Assembly: GCF_964340395.1 (NCBI RefSeq)
Contig: NC_135557.1
Coordinates: forward strand, 1,465,646-1,529,645
From: Glandiceps talaboti
Taxonomy: Eukaryota; Hemichordata; Enteropneusta; Spengelidae
Length of the DNA stretch: 64,000 nucleotides
Direction: 5' to 3'
Shown: in pieces, positions 1-44,697 of the stretch
How the letters are laid out: each line of letters begins with the position of its first letter
Position numbering within the stretch: the first letter of the stretch is position 1
Translations under genes and position numbers: made by a program
The notes under the pieces: generated by a model
Databases searched by the model: none
The model's input: the letters and a program-made list of their open reading frames with translations, nothing else
Told to the model about the DNA's origin: nothing

Positions 1-330
1 TAAATATATACACACCTATGCACACACCTATACATACATATGTACATACACACATACATACATACATATGCACACACACATACATACATACATACATACA
101 TACATACATACATACATACATACATACATACATACACATACACACATACATACATACATACATACATACATACATACATACATACATACATACACACATA
201 CACATACACACATACATACATACATACATACATACGTACATACATACATACATACATACATACATACATACATACATACACACACATACATAAATACATA
301 TATTCATACATATATATTTATTTGTTTATT
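1..330. repeat. (ACAT)n microsatellite
   Basis: Near-continuous CATA tetranucleotide repeats with some CACA interruptions, from the window edge to about 310. All frames are open as a by-product. Confidence 0.97.
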
Positions 331-991
331 TAGCTGTGTACACAAGAAGTGACTTTGGCAAAGAATTTCACAAAGGTAGCATTGATGTTGAATTTACAAT
401 GCTTGAAACATATCTACTGGATTTTTCTGAAAATTTGGCCCTGGGTGACTATTTGGAAAATGGGGCAATTGGTGATATTATTTCCGATAATGAGTTCTGA
501 GTTCAATTTTATTCTGAAAACACTCTTAGTTTGTAGGTTGACATTGTACATCATGAAATGTCAAGTGACTGAAAAACATGTATTTTCCAATATGGCGGAT
601 AATGACATCACTAACTATCATGAGTTCATAGTAAGTCTCACGTTTCATGAGATTTAGGACAGACTGGAGTCAGAAATAGACAGATTGAACTGTCTGTGCC
701 ATCATCTCAGTAGGAAGAATTTTGAAAGCAGTCTGTATTTGTAGAAATAGTCACTTACCTGTTGAGTTTAATGTATTTATAAATATTTTACTACTAAACT
801 ACAAGTAGCCCAGGACAGTAGCCCAGATCTAAACCTGACAAGTATATCAATAAAGGATCAGAATTCTTTCCACTGTGAAAGTGAAATCCTAAATAGACAC
901 CCACCAGCTGATTATTCACCCATGGGCAACTGTTAGGATGGGTAGCTGATTAGTCACCAATGGGCAACTGTTAGGATGGGTAGCTGATTAG
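331..991. other. Unique non-coding stretch with short 38-bp repeat
   Basis: No convincing gene. 905-1018 contains about three copies of a 38-bp unit with gtcaccaatgggcaactg. Confidence 0.5.
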
Positions 992-1378
992 TCACCAATG
1001 GGCAACTGTTAGGATGGGTAGATTTTCCGCAAACACCGGTAGTATATCATTAAAATATCTGGCAGTAAGAATTGCTAAATAGTCATCTACAAATGACAAA
1101 ATGTACTTAAATAAAGAATGCTTTAGTAGCTGAGATTGTAAACTAAATATAGTATTTACAGTCTTTATCTCTAATATTCTGTATTTTTCATTGTTACACT
1201 GTATTGTACAATGAAACTCATCTCCAACACTTGAACTAAATAACGTGCGTAATCCATGCTTCCTTTCAACGTTCTTATAACGACCAACTTCAGTTGGGAA
1301 TATATGGTTTGAAATTCTTAGTTTTGTAACAGCCATTCTATTAAAAATTGTGTTTCTAACAACACAAATATTTTTCAC
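992..1378 (-). mobile_element. Decayed non-LTR retrotransposon C-terminus
   Basis: A 128-codon minus-strand frame contains TKLRISNH, then EVGRYKNV and GDEFHCTIQCNNEKY. This order matches the C-terminal zinc-knuckle-like region following the reverse transcriptase in one group of invertebrate LINEs. The usual cysteines before GDEFH are missing, and the 3' part overlaps a 38-bp repeat at 905-1018. A relic, not a host gene. Confidence 0.55.
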
Positions 1379-1392
1379 ATGGAAAATCTGAC

Positions 1393-2275
1393 TTAAAGGT
1401 GATTCAAAATGCTCACATTCACTGTTGCCATTTTGCTAGACGACATATATGTTCGTGAAATGTGTTCTGGTTTTAAAACTTTTAAAAAGCGTCTGCAAAC
1501 ACCATAAAATGACCTTTTTTCAGTCAGTTCCCTTCGGATTTACTTCAGGTATTTCAAGTCCCACCTGGACCACGTCATTTTGTGATGTCATAGAGGGATA
1601 TTGTTAGCTTATTAAACTTATTAAAACTAAAAGCTACATCAATAATATTTTCAGGACAAGTGCACTTTGGTATCGCAAATGTATGTATCAAATTATATTG
1701 AATTTGAAGCGTGCATTCTTGAGATATAGCCTAATTACCAAAAAGCATTAATTATGTAAATTGCTCATTAATATTCATGAGATGTTTACCAAAACCTAAT
1801 CAGTTTTTGTCACTACCCTACAGAACACATGCAATACATTTCATTTGAATTGAGCCTGTAGTTTTTTTAGAAAATGGTGATAAAGTCTCACCACTTAAGA
1901 CAACATTTCCTGACCAGAAACTATTTTTTTTCTTTTTTGTGGCCTACCGAAAATATGCCAGTAACTTATTAAAAAAAGAAAAAAAGAATTAAAATTGGCG
2001 TTCTGTGGCGACCGAGCAGCCATGAACTTGCAGTTACACTCCCTATTGTTCTCCCTTCCCCTCTATGACGTCATAATCCCCAAAAGCAAGAACAATAGGC
2101 AGTGTAAGTAACTGCAAGTTCGTGGCTGTCCAGGTCGCCGCTGATCACCAATTTTAACTCTTTTTTTCTCACTTATCATGCAATATTGAATAGTCAGCTT
2201 TGCATTTACTGGTTATAAGACATATAAAGAACATTTTTCAAGGTTGTGGTATGGGACATTTTGAATCACCTTTAA
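1393..2275. mobile_element. TTAA-flanked MITE with 15-bp terminal inverted repeats
   Basis: The left end is TTAA followed by AGGTGATTCAAAATG (1397-1411); the right end is CATTTTGAATCACCT (2257-2271) followed by TTAA (2272-2275). The 15-bp inverted repeats are perfect and the TTAA duplication points to a piggyBac-type transposase. No coding frame inside. It contains a long imperfect hairpin (about 1975-2170). Confidence 0.8.
1975..2170. repeat. Imperfect inverted repeat, about 80-bp arms
   Basis: Left arm (about 1980-2058: ttaaaattgg, gccatgaacttgcagtta, ctattgttct) is complementary with a few mismatches to the right arm (about 2088-2168). The short loop carries an exact CRE palindrome TGACGTCA (2066-2073). 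It may be a nested foldback element. Confidence 0.75.
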
Positions 2276-2466
2276 TTTGAGAATAAACGAGTTTGTTGTT
2301 ATTTGCCACAGATTGCTTCCACATCATCACATGTCAATAAATTTTGATTTCAAAGAGTCTTTAACTTTCTTTATCGTAGTAGACGATATATAATTCTTAC
2401 CAACTGTAGGAAGTTACAAATTGAAAATACTGAATGAAAAAATCAAAATTAATAGACAAGTGTATT

Positions 2467-2515
2467 CAGCACAACTGAACTGATAAGGTTCAGTAGTGCT
2501 GTAGGCATGGCAAAG

Positions 2516-2578
<63 letters not shown>

Positions 2579-3575
2579 GTGTGTGTGTGTAAACAACTTA
2601 AAGTCAAAAACTGCTGGACTGATTGCTTTGAATTTGATATTTGGGTGGTCATGTTACTTCTGGTGTCTAGTTGGGAAATTGTTCAAATGAAAATGATTGC
2701 ATCAGAGATGTGGGTTTTGGGTCAAAAAATGTAATTTTTAGTCAAAAAACTCCAAAACTACTGGGCAGATTGACATGAAATTTGATGGGAACATTCTTAG
2801 ATGTAAGTAGATAAAGATTTGTTCATGACATGATGATTCCCTTAAAAGTAATATGCAAATTAGGGCTAAAAATGTGTCTTTTTGGTCAAAAACCTATAAT
2901 TCCAAAACTACTCAGCAGATTAGGCTGAAATTTAACAGGGATGCATCTGTGGGGTGTATAGATGAAATATTAAGTATTTGATGAACTCATCAGTAATATG
3001 CAAATTAGGTGTAAAAATGTGTATTTTGGTCGAAAATTTATATCTTAAAAAGTACTTGGTCAATAAGACTGAAACTTGGTGAGATTTTTTTAGAAGTGTT
3101 ATTCTGCAACAGCCAAACGGTCGTGTATTTCACAAAGATAACAACAGATATAAATAGACAATTGAACAACATTCAAAAAAGTATGTAAATTTGCCTAGCG
3201 ACAAGACCATGCCCATAGTAACAGTCAAATAATAAGGTATATTGCAAAGATAACAGGAATTGAAAGACAAATGAATAAACATTCCATAAATGTATGCAAA
3301 TGTGCCTAGCAACAAGACCACACCCATAGTAACAGCCAAATGATCACATATATTGCAAAGATAATATCAGGAATCCATACACATGTGAACAAAACATTCA
3401 AAAATGTATGCACATATATCTAGCAACATGACCACGCCCATAGCAATAGCCAAATGATCGCGTATATTGCAAAGATAGCAACATGGTTGGATAGGCAACT
3501 GGATAGTCATTCAGCAAATGAACACTTATTGTTAGCATAGACTAGCATATGGATAAACATTTTTTAAAACTGTGT
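2467..3575 (+). mobile_element. Dispersed non-coding repeat family A, copy 1
   Basis: Starts with a 14-bp stem (CAGCACAACTGAAC / GTTCAGTAGTGCTG), then (TGTC)n (2517-2576) and a conserved stretch beginning gtaaacaacttaaagtc. The 3' half has diverged tandem units with gcctagcaacaagacca. The same order recurs at 22528, 39790, 44698 and 49457. No frame of note; mechanism unknown. Confidence 0.75.
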
Positions 3576-3723
3576 AACCAGGGATCTGCCGACGCTGGTC
3601 GGCACCGTCCGGGACTCAGTCTTGGCGACCACTACTCAAAGGTTGCCGACCTAATTCACTAACATACATAAATACATTACATTTTGTTAACTTTCAAGAA
3701 TATATCTATTCTCTGTCACTGTG

Positions 3724-3823
3724 TACATACATACATACATACATACATACATACATACATACATACATACATACATACATACATACATACATACATACAT
3801 ACATACACACATACACACGCACG

Positions 3824-3891
<68 letters not shown>

Positions 3892-3925
3892 CATACATAC
3901 ATACATACATACATACATACATACA

Positions 3926-3955
<30 letters not shown>
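3724..3955. repeat. (CATA)n with internal (CA)n microsatellite
   Basis: CATA repeats flank a (CA)n core at about 3805-3860. Confidence 0.97.
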
Positions 3956-3957
<2 letters not shown>

Positions 3958-4748
3958 GCTCAGTGTGTCATTTATGTGTGGATGTCATACTGTATGTGTT
4001 TGGTATGGTACTACATCTTGTGTGTGGATGTGGCATAGTGTATGTCTGTCATGTGTGGATGTGGCATAGTGTACCTGTGTGCCTGTAGTGTGTTGATGAG
4101 ACAGTATGCCTGTGATACTAATACATCAGTTGAGTGTACATACATCAGGTGGTATGCTATTAATAGCCTACAGTATACAAGTCACGCATCACAGTCTACT
4201 TAGTTCTAGACAGTATGGGGCACAATTAGGGCAATTCTACAACTCACTCCAATTCTCATGTTTTGTTGTAAAATTGAAATTACTCAAATGCCAGGGAAAC
4301 CAAATTGAAGCATATAATTTATTAATGTACCAATTTAATGTTTATACATGAAATTAAAGAAAAGTAAAACAGTAATTGATCAATTAACATGAATTAATAC
4401 ATTTGAAATATTTATCTGGTTAGGAGACTAATGTAGTATGTGTGTATGTTTAAAGCCTATAGCTGTATGTTATGGTAGTATTTTAATTTATTTTATTTAT
4501 TTTTGTTTTTTTACAATAATTAGATGATATTGGTTATTTTGTAAACCTTTCAGCAGTAACAGTGGTATTGATAAGAAAATGTTGTCAATCCATGGAAACA
4601 GTGAAATGTAGTTTTCTAGTCACGGTGACCTCTAGCTAGCCTCATAACAGCTGTATATTGAATATAAACACTGCTTTGCCTAGTCTAACTGACTAGTCTA
4701 CATCACACGTCTGTTTTTTTAATTTTTATTTATATCATCAAAAGTACA

Positions 4749-4831
4749 TAAGGAGTGTGGAAAACATAGCTATGTTAAGGAGTGTGGAAAACATAGCTAT
4801 GTTAAGGAGTGTGGAAAACATAGCTATGTTA
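4749..4831. repeat. 27-bp repeat, three copies
   Basis: Three exact units containing gtgtggaaaacatagctatg. Confidence 0.9.
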
Positions 4832-4986
4832 TTTGTGTTGTACATGATTCTTTGATGTTGAATTGATGATACAAATAGGAATGTCAAAGCTAACAAGTTA
4901 GCTATTAATTATGATTTGCATCTACAGGGTCAGGGGTCAGGGGTCATATTTTGGTAAACTTGTTATAAGGTAATTGGGTAGCAGTC

Positions 4987-5880
4987 ACTGGTCGACTGCT
5001 GGCCAAGCTAGGTCCATACAGCAACACCAGTCTGAACCATACACTGGTTGACTGCTGGCCAAGCTAGGTCCATACAGCAACACCAGTCTGAACCATACAC
5101 TGGTTGACTGCTGGCCAAGCTAGGTCCATACAGCAACATCAGTCTGAACCATACACTGGTCGACTGCTGGCCAAGCTAGGTCCATATAGGAACATCAGTC
5201 TGAACCATACACTGGTCGACTGCTGGCCAAGCTAGGTCCATACAGCAACATCAGTCTGAACCATACACTGGTTGACTGCTGGCCAAGCTAGGTCCATACA
5301 GCAACACCGGCCTGAACCATACACTGGTTGACTGCTGGCCAAGCTAGGTCCATATAGCAACACCGGCCTGAACCATACACTGGTTGACTGCTGGCCAAGC
5401 TAGGTCCATACAGCAACATCAGTCTGAACCATACACTGGTTGACTGCTGGCCAAGCTAGGTCCATATAGCAACACCGGCCTGAACCATACACTGGTTGAC
5501 TGCTGGCCAAGCTAGGTCCATATAGCAACACCAGTCTGAACCATACACTGGTCGACTGCTGGCCAAGCTAGGTCCATACAGCAACATCAGTCTGAACCAT
5601 ACACTGGTTGACTGCTGGCCAAGCTAGGTCCATACAGCAACACCGGCCTGAACCATACACTGGTTGACTGCTGGCCAAGCTAGGTCCATATAGCAACATC
5701 AGTCTGAACCATACACTGGTCGACTGCTGGCCAAGCTAGGTCCATACAGCAACATCAGTCTGAACCATACACTGGTCGACTGCTGGCCAAGCTAGGTCCA
5801 TACAGCAACACCGGTCTGAACCATACACTGGTCGACTGCTGGCCAAGCTAGGTCCATACAGCAACACCGGTCTGAACCAT
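4987..5880. repeat. 56-bp minisatellite, about 16 copies
   Basis: Units with gactgctggccaagctaggt; variants are mostly T/C in a few positions, arranged in higher-order fashion. A 30-bp unit follows twice at 5909-5968. Confidence 0.95.
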
Positions 5881-5968
5881 GCATCGACTTTTACACATAA
5901 TTCATATGGAAATTTACCATTCAGTCAACTTGAATCTGGAAATTTACCATTCAGTCAACTTGAATCTG

Positions 5969-6730
5969 CAAACACTTCTTTTAAAATACCTACTGAATCG
6001 ATGTCTGAAAACATTATTGCTAGGTGGAGGTAAGATTCGGGACAAAAATGTTGAATTTGGTTGTTTGGAGAAAATGGTGAAAATTTCACCAAGCGTTCCA
6101 TCTAAATGTTTTTGGTGTATACACATGTAAAACAATGAACTCTACCAATGTTAGATAGGAAAAAGTGAATGTCCCATTTATTCAACATAAAAATCTATGA
6201 AAATAGTCCATTTTAGAGCCAAAGCCTTGTCAATTTAGAGCCAAAGCCTTGTCATTTTCAAGTCCTGATTGAAATCAATGTAAATTGGTAATTGAAAAAA
6301 CAACAAAAAGCAAACATCGATAGGCCAGACTTGGCAGAATCATCACAGACTTACATTGGCACTGGGATACTTTGAAATGTGTGTCTAAGGAGTAGTCTGT
6401 AGATGGAACAATTGAGCCAAGCTATGCTGAATATGGTGTATTTCAATAAATATTCATGAGAGGTTATGGGTGACACCATGCCAGTGGAGTAGAATGCGGA
6501 AGTAGGTGTCTGCATGCATAGCACTAGCTGATTGCAGCAACAGTCTACAGGTTGTTTACTTTACTTTTTATTATACAGTAAATTATACAGTAAATAAGAC
6601 TTTTTTGTCGAGAATCATAATTCTTGTGTGTATTCTGGCAAGGACCAAGAACATTGGAATATCTGTGTCTTCTCTCAGACTGTGCTGGGCATGCTGGCAA
6701 ACAGACAATTTTGATATATATGCAAATGTA
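5969..6730. other. Non-coding, nothing recognised
   Basis: AT-rich, with one short direct repeat (tagagccaaagccttgtca at 6214 and 6235). No supported gene. Confidence 0.4.
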
Positions 6731-6735
6731 CATTA

Positions 6736-6898
6736 TATATATAAACACACATTACTAGTGTATTAGTAAATAACTACATAGAATATATATAAACACACAT
6801 TACTAGTGTATTAGTAAATAACTACATAGAATATATATAAACACACATTACTAGTGTATTAATAAATAACTACATAGAATATATATAAACACACATTA
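6736..6898. repeat. 46-bp repeat, 3.5 copies
   Basis: Units with aaacacacattactagtg. It ends directly at the inverted fragment described at 6898. Confidence 0.9.
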
Positions 6899-6940
6899 CC
6901 TCACGGTCGAATTGCAGAGCCAAACTTATGCGAAATATTA
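6898..6940 (+). repeat. Inverted diverged copy of 8737-8776
   Basis: cctcacggtcgaattgcaga... matches the reverse complement of the segment inside the minus-strand open frame at 8675-8920, about 90% by eye. Confidence 0.75.
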
Positions 6941-8674
6941 GTTATTTACTAATACATGATTTTCCTAATAAATTTGGAATGTGTGGACTAGTGCATAGTG
7001 ATTGCCTATGGAATGTGTGAGTTGTCACTGATAGGTGATATGTAAACATAGTAGAGGTAATTCTGGACAAAACATTGTCAGACTGGGTTTGTTCATTACT
7101 AGTGAAAAGCCGCTACTTTTCAAACCTGAGATTAAAATGTCTGCCAATCACACTTGTTCAAATATGGGTATGTAAATCCATGAAAGTTTTCTGTAGTAAT
7201 CAACGCTATCTTGAAGCATAAGGTATATACATACTTACTTGCTTTCATAAAGCACCGACACTATTCCTGATAACTATGCATAAAGTAACAGTACTGAAAT
7301 GAAAGATTTCGCGTAAAGTAACAGTAATGAAATGAAAGATTTTGCGTAAAATAACAGTACTGAAATGAAAGATTTTGTGTAAAATAACTACTGAAATGAA
7401 ATATTTTGCGTAAAATAACTACTGAAATGAAAGATATCTGTCATATCAATAAGATGAATAGAGAACACTACCTAGGTAGGCCTATAGGGATGATTTTAGC
7501 ATCAAACTGGAAACAACAGTTTTTCAAGAGTGATAGTGTAGTTGCACTGACTGTAATGTTCAACGATAGTCTTTGAGTTGTACTAATTATCTTATTAGCA
7601 TAGTAAATAAAGGAAAACTAGTAGTCATTTCGGTATACAGTACTCTTTCCAATATGTTTGGTTCTGTATGCTTTCACACATGTTTAGGTACGTACAGACA
7701 CGAAGTGGATGATACACTTTGACATCACATCTCATCAGTAGTGCATGTTGGCAATGATCATGACAAAATCATGACAAAAACAACCTCTTGAATGCTGTGA
7801 AAACATGGTTTTAATATTCACCAACACCTAAACAGAAGTTCCTGAATTCAAGAGACTTTTTTTCTGTTTGTTGGGTTGTCACAATTATAAATGATGGTAC
7901 ATGACGAACGCATATGTCAACCAATTTCTTGCGACTAGGATGATAAGCCTACAGCCCAAGCAAGGCATTACACTTATTGTATGTAGACATTACCTCATTT
8001 ACTTGTACCTGCAACTCTCGGTTTTTAAAATGTCCGGATCCGACATAGCTTTACGTTTTAGGATTACCTAATGCCAAATTCTAGACGGGTTAGCTGTTTA
8101 GACATGAAGAGATTCATCTTACACAAATATAAACAATACTGCACTCCATTACGTAGGTAACGACATGTGATCTTGTCAATGAACAAAGTGGGTGCATGAT
8201 CAGAGCCGATCATTCAATCATAGTGGCAACTTTTAAAGGACCTTCATGATAATTGATTTGAATAGACTATGTGGAGAGGACGTTGCCAAAATCCACCTCC
8301 GCGAAGGTTCTAAGTTAGGCCAGGTTGGGGTATAACGTGAAATTAATATGAATGTAAATCGGGAAATTACCAATGAGATGTCACATGTTTGACGTGACCT
8401 CTAAACTTGGACTAAATTATCGTATATAGCATGGTATTGCAAACATTTTTTTTCAGCACTAGTATTAGTAACAAGTTGATCGTTCGACTGATGTTGATTC
8501 AACCTTCAATTAACGTGAAAATCAAAAGTTTGATGGCCTGAAATGATTATTCAGCAATTGTTTTAGAACCAGAAGTGAGGGCCAGAATTGTTGAGCGTTG
8601 TGGCAAAGCATAGTAGAGTCTATAGGCATCGTAACCACTGACTAAAGATTTTCTATCATTCCCGTAACTTTACG
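6941..8674. other. Non-coding, short 33-36-bp repeat at 7280-7430
   Basis: Five degenerate units with aacagtactgaaatgaaaga. Otherwise no gene recognised. Confidence 0.45.
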
Positions 8675-8920
8675 CTATAATATTGCATTATCGCCTATCA
8701 AATAATGAAATAGCAAATTAACCTCTCGTTCTCCTAATATTTCGCGTAAGCTTGGCTCTGTAATTCGACCGTGAGGAAAACCCAAAAGTAGCAACATTTT
8801 GAAACAGGTAGTATCTGACATCTCACTCAAGTTTTCAGTGTGACCTCGTCCATTTTCATTACTGTTGGAGAAATTGTAGCGATTGCTTCCAGTCAAACAT
8901 CGGAACGGAAAAAGGTACAA
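8675..8920 (-). CDS. Hypothetical minus-strand open frame, possible exon
   Basis: 81 codons on the minus strand, including PHGRITEPSLREILGERE. No family recognised. Part of it (about 40 bp around 8737-8776) is found again, inverted and diverged, at 6898-6940. It may be a 3' exon of the frame at 9146-9680, or noise. Confidence 0.2.
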   Translation of the reverse strand: MYLFPFRCLTGSNRYNFSNSNENGRGHTENLSEMSDTTCFKMLLLLGFPHGRITEPSLREILGEREVNLLFHYLIGDNAIL

Positions 8921-9145
8921 AAACAGAGAAAAGAACCCTCAAAATCACAGTATACGCTACAGTTATTGCAGCTAGTATAAGACCAATCTGATTAAAATCT
9001 GATGTAGATGTTGGCTAATCGTTCATTGCTATTTTACTTTCGTTATTTTGCCTGAATTGACCTTTTATTGCACACTAATTAGCTGGCAACATCGGTAGTT
9101 TGCTGTCCGGGAAATTAATGCGATGACTGTAGCTGGAAGCTGTTG

Positions 9146-9680
9146 TCAGATTTGTAATTTCCTAATTGTTCTTTTGTCCAGCATCAGACAACCAGTAAGG
9201 TAAAAAAAGATGTTTATCATGTCTACATCGGGTATATTTCGCAGGTCCTCCATCCAACTTTCAATGTTTCCGCTGTCGATTAGTTCTATCTTTTGATGCC
9301 CAACATCCACTATTCGTCTCCTCTTCCGTTCTCTCAGAAAATCATCATTTTCCAATGTTTCAAGACCAAGGTTGACAGCATTTCTGGCGATATCTAGTAG
9401 ATTTAGAAGTAGTAATTTTCCACTCTTTTATGAATGCACGGAGTTCTTTTACGCCCATTTTGTTGACAGCTTCATACATCGCCATATTATTAGATGGCAT
9501 GACGAAAATTCTGGCCCACATTTTGTCAGATATGGTGCGCCCTCTCGCGATACTTTCTTGCAAAACTACTGGAAGTTCGATAACCGACATACGCCGTATT
9601 CCAAACAGATTTATAGATGTTTTCACGTGATAGTTGAAACATGCATGTGAAAGCTGCCGCCATGTCAACGTGTTCATCAC
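9146..9680 (-). pseudogene. Unrecognised minus-strand reading frame with one frameshift
   Basis: From an ATG at 9680 the minus strand is open for 106 codons (MMNTLTWRQLSHACFN...). Near 9420 the plausible protein moves to the +1 frame and continues through NLLDIARNAVNLGLE to a basic segment ERKRRRIV, an acidic stretch and a stop at 9146. Composition is protein-like (varied, with amphipathic helices) and unlike the repeat-driven frames elsewhere. I recognise no domain. It could be an unknown gene with an intron or sequencing indel, or a transposon-derived relic. A further open stretch on the same strand (8675-8920) may belong to it. Confidence 0.35.
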
Positions 9681-9865
9681 TGTCGTTGTGCAACAGTTGA
9701 AATCAATGTGTATAAATTACGAAAATGTGTGAATAAAAACGACTCGACAGAAACGACTTGAAGGCTAAAATGCATGAGAACTGGTAAATACAATTTCCAG
9801 TTGAAACTATGTTTTGCAGAGGCAGTAAATTGTTTTACAAAGTCTAATCTGACTTATGCTAGATT

Positions 9866-9936
9866 GTTTACGGAAGTGAACGTGAAAACTGTAACTGCGC
9901 ATGTGATGTCATCTGCGCATGAGCGATAAATTACCC

Positions 9937-9949
<13 letters not shown>
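9866..9949. promoter_or_regulatory. Candidate DYRK1A promoter: ETS, two NRF1, CRE-like
   Basis: Within 80 bp upstream of ATG 9937 there is an ETS core CGGAAGTG (9871-9878), a CRE/ATF-like TGATGTCA (9904-9911), and two TGCGCATG boxes (9896-9903 and 9914-9921) resembling half-sites of NRF1. This combination is typical of TATA-less housekeeping promoters. A minus-strand reading frame begins about 190 bp upstream at 9680, so the region could be bidirectional. The motifs are read from sequence; promoter function is inferred. Confidence 0.45.
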
Positions 9950-41948
<31,999 letters not shown>

Positions 41949-42686
41949 CAACAATAGCTGTATTGTAGTTGGTAGCATTTAGATATAGCACATATATTGC
42001 TCAACTTAAAACAATTCTACTGAATTTTGGGAACAGTGTCTTCTGATAAGGGTTCCCATTGGTTCATTTAGAATCATGTAATCTGAATTAACTGTAAAAA
42101 GAAAAAAAAACAGACAAAAGGACAAAAAAAATCACTCAAAAGAAATTGAAACTGTACAGTTGACTCCAAGCTTTAAAGTGTTTTAATATTATTTCCATGG
42201 CAACGTCAAGGACTGCCAACTTTGTATCGGTTGCTGTCCTTTAGATTGGGGGATTTAGATGGTGTCAAAGGTCACTGCAAATCATGTGCTGTTAACAAGT
42301 GCATATTTCACTCCTGTTTCTTCATTCAGATCACAAAGATAAGGAGTACAATTGGGGCAATGTCCAATAATATCAGTTCTTATCCACAGAGTGCACCCTA
42401 ATTAAGTTGAAACTGACAAATTGGGAAAAATTATTGGGAAATCATAGAAAAATGATGAAATGCACCTTCCTGAAGGATGCTGCTAGATTGATATTGGAAA
42501 TACTTATCTGGACAAACGTTTTGTTAAAAAATGGTAAAAGTTTATTTGTCAGGATTTTATTAAAAATTGAACATTAACTGTCATGATTGTGTAAGACAGT
42601 TACAAATATGATATGATGCAACTTACATGTATCACTATAGCAATGGCATCACCCCCTCCCCCACCACCTGAGTTTTGAACAATTTG

Positions 42687-44104
42687 GTATAATCCTAAAG
42701 TGGGAATGTACAAGGGATCAGTCCACTTGGTATAATCCTAAAGTGGGAATGTACAAGGGATCAGTCCACTTGGTATAATCCTAAAGTGGGAATGTACAAG
42801 GGATCAGTCCACTTGGTATAATCCTAAAGTGGGAATGTACATGGGATCAGTCCACTTGGTATAATCCTAAAGTGGGAATGTACAAGGGATCAGTCCACTT
42901 GGTATAATCCTAAAGTGGGAATGTACATGGGATCAGTCCACTTGGTATAATCCTAAAGTGGGAATGTACATGGGATCAGTCCACTTGGTATAATCCTAAA
43001 GTGGGAATATACAAGGGATCAGTCCACTTGGTATAATCCTAAAGTGGGAATGTACAAGGGATCAGTCCACTTGGTATAATCCTAAAGTGGGAATGTACAA
43101 GGGATCAGTCCACTTGGTATAATCCTAAAGTGGGAATGTACAAGGGATCAGTCCACTTGGTATAATCCTAAAGTGGGAATGTACATGGGATCAGTCCACT
43201 TGGTATAATCCTAAAGTGGGAATGTACAAGGGATCAGTCCACTTGGTATAATCCTAAAGTGGGAATGTACATGGGATCAGTCCACTTGGTATAATCCTAA
43301 AGTGGGAATGTACAAGGGATCAGTCCACTTGGTATAATCCTAAAGTGGGAATGTACAAGGGATCAGTCCACTTGGTATAATCCTAAAGTGGGAATGTACA
43401 TGGGATCAGTCCACTTGGTATAATCCTAAAGTGGGAATGTACAAGGGATCAGTCCACTTGGTATAATCCTAAAGTGGGAATGTACAAGGGATCAGTCCAC
43501 TTGGTATAATCCTAAAGTGGGAATGTACATGGGATCAGTCCACTTGGTATAATCCTAAAGTGGGAATGTACAAGGGATCAGTCCACTTGGTATAATCCTA
43601 AAGTGGGAATGTACATGGGATCAGTCCACTTGGTATAATCCTAAAGTGGGAATGTACAAGGGATCAGTCCACTTGGTATAATCCTAAAGTGGGAATGTAC
43701 AAGGGATCAGTCCACTTGGTATAATCCTAAAGTGGGAATATACATGGGATCAGTCCACTTGGTATAATCCTAAAGTGGGAATGTACAAGGGATCAGTCCA
43801 CTTGGTATAATCCTAAAGTGGGAATGTACAAGGGATCAGTCCACTTGGTATAATCCTAAAGTGGGAATGTACAAGGGATCAGTCCACTTGGTATAATCCT
43901 AAAGTGGGAATGTACAAGGGATCAGTCCACTTGGTATAATCCTGAAGTGGGAATGTACAAGGGATCAGTCCACTTGGTATAATCCTAAAGTGGGAATGTA
44001 CAAGGGATCAGTCCACTTGGTATAATCCTAAAGTGGGAATGTACAAGGGATCAGTCCACTTGGTATAATCCTAAAGTGGGAATATACAAGGGATCAGTCC
44101 ACTT
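42687..44104. repeat. 45-bp minisatellite, about 31 copies
   Basis: Units with cctaaagtgggaatgtacaa; the main variant is aag/atg. Lies 740 bp after the DYRK1A stop, probably in its 3' UTR. Confidence 0.96.
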
Positions 44105-44697
44105 CATAAAATAGGATTATGAAAGGAAAGACTGGACAAAGTATAAAAGTTTAATGTCAATTTACAACAAATTGAAGCCATTGCCATAGTTACAGAATGT
44201 GGTTTGAAGCCGTTGCTATAATTACAGTATTTGGTTTGAATTTCTTGAGTTTGGTACAGGTTTCCAAAAGCATGGAATAGGTTTGTGAAATGTTTGTTTG
44301 TATGAGTATCTAGTTGTTTTCTCCTATAATGCCAGTATCACTGCCTTCAGGGTAGAAGGTAGTCATCTCTGTAATAGCACATATGTCCACCTTCCCTACT
44401 CAAACATCGTTCTATCTATCCCTGTTTTCAAAACATTACCATCCCAGTTTAAGCGTTTGTCTTATTTATTTGGCATTCAATTTCAGTCTTATCTCACTTA
44501 GGGTCAAACTCAAAATAGTTTCTTTGAGGTGTAAGTTTTATTCAAATGTTGAAAGTTCATTTTTATTTGTTTTTGTTTTTGTTTTTTTAAGCAAGGCATG
44601 AAGTTTTAGTTTTTGAAACAGAGACAGCTTTTTATCATGACTTTTCCTTCACATTCTTGTTTCAACTTCTTTATCAACAGCATTATGGACAACTGTT

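Noticed and set aside
18-333. His/Thr/Tyr/Ile-repeat proteins
   Set aside because: Translation of a CATA microsatellite in all frames.
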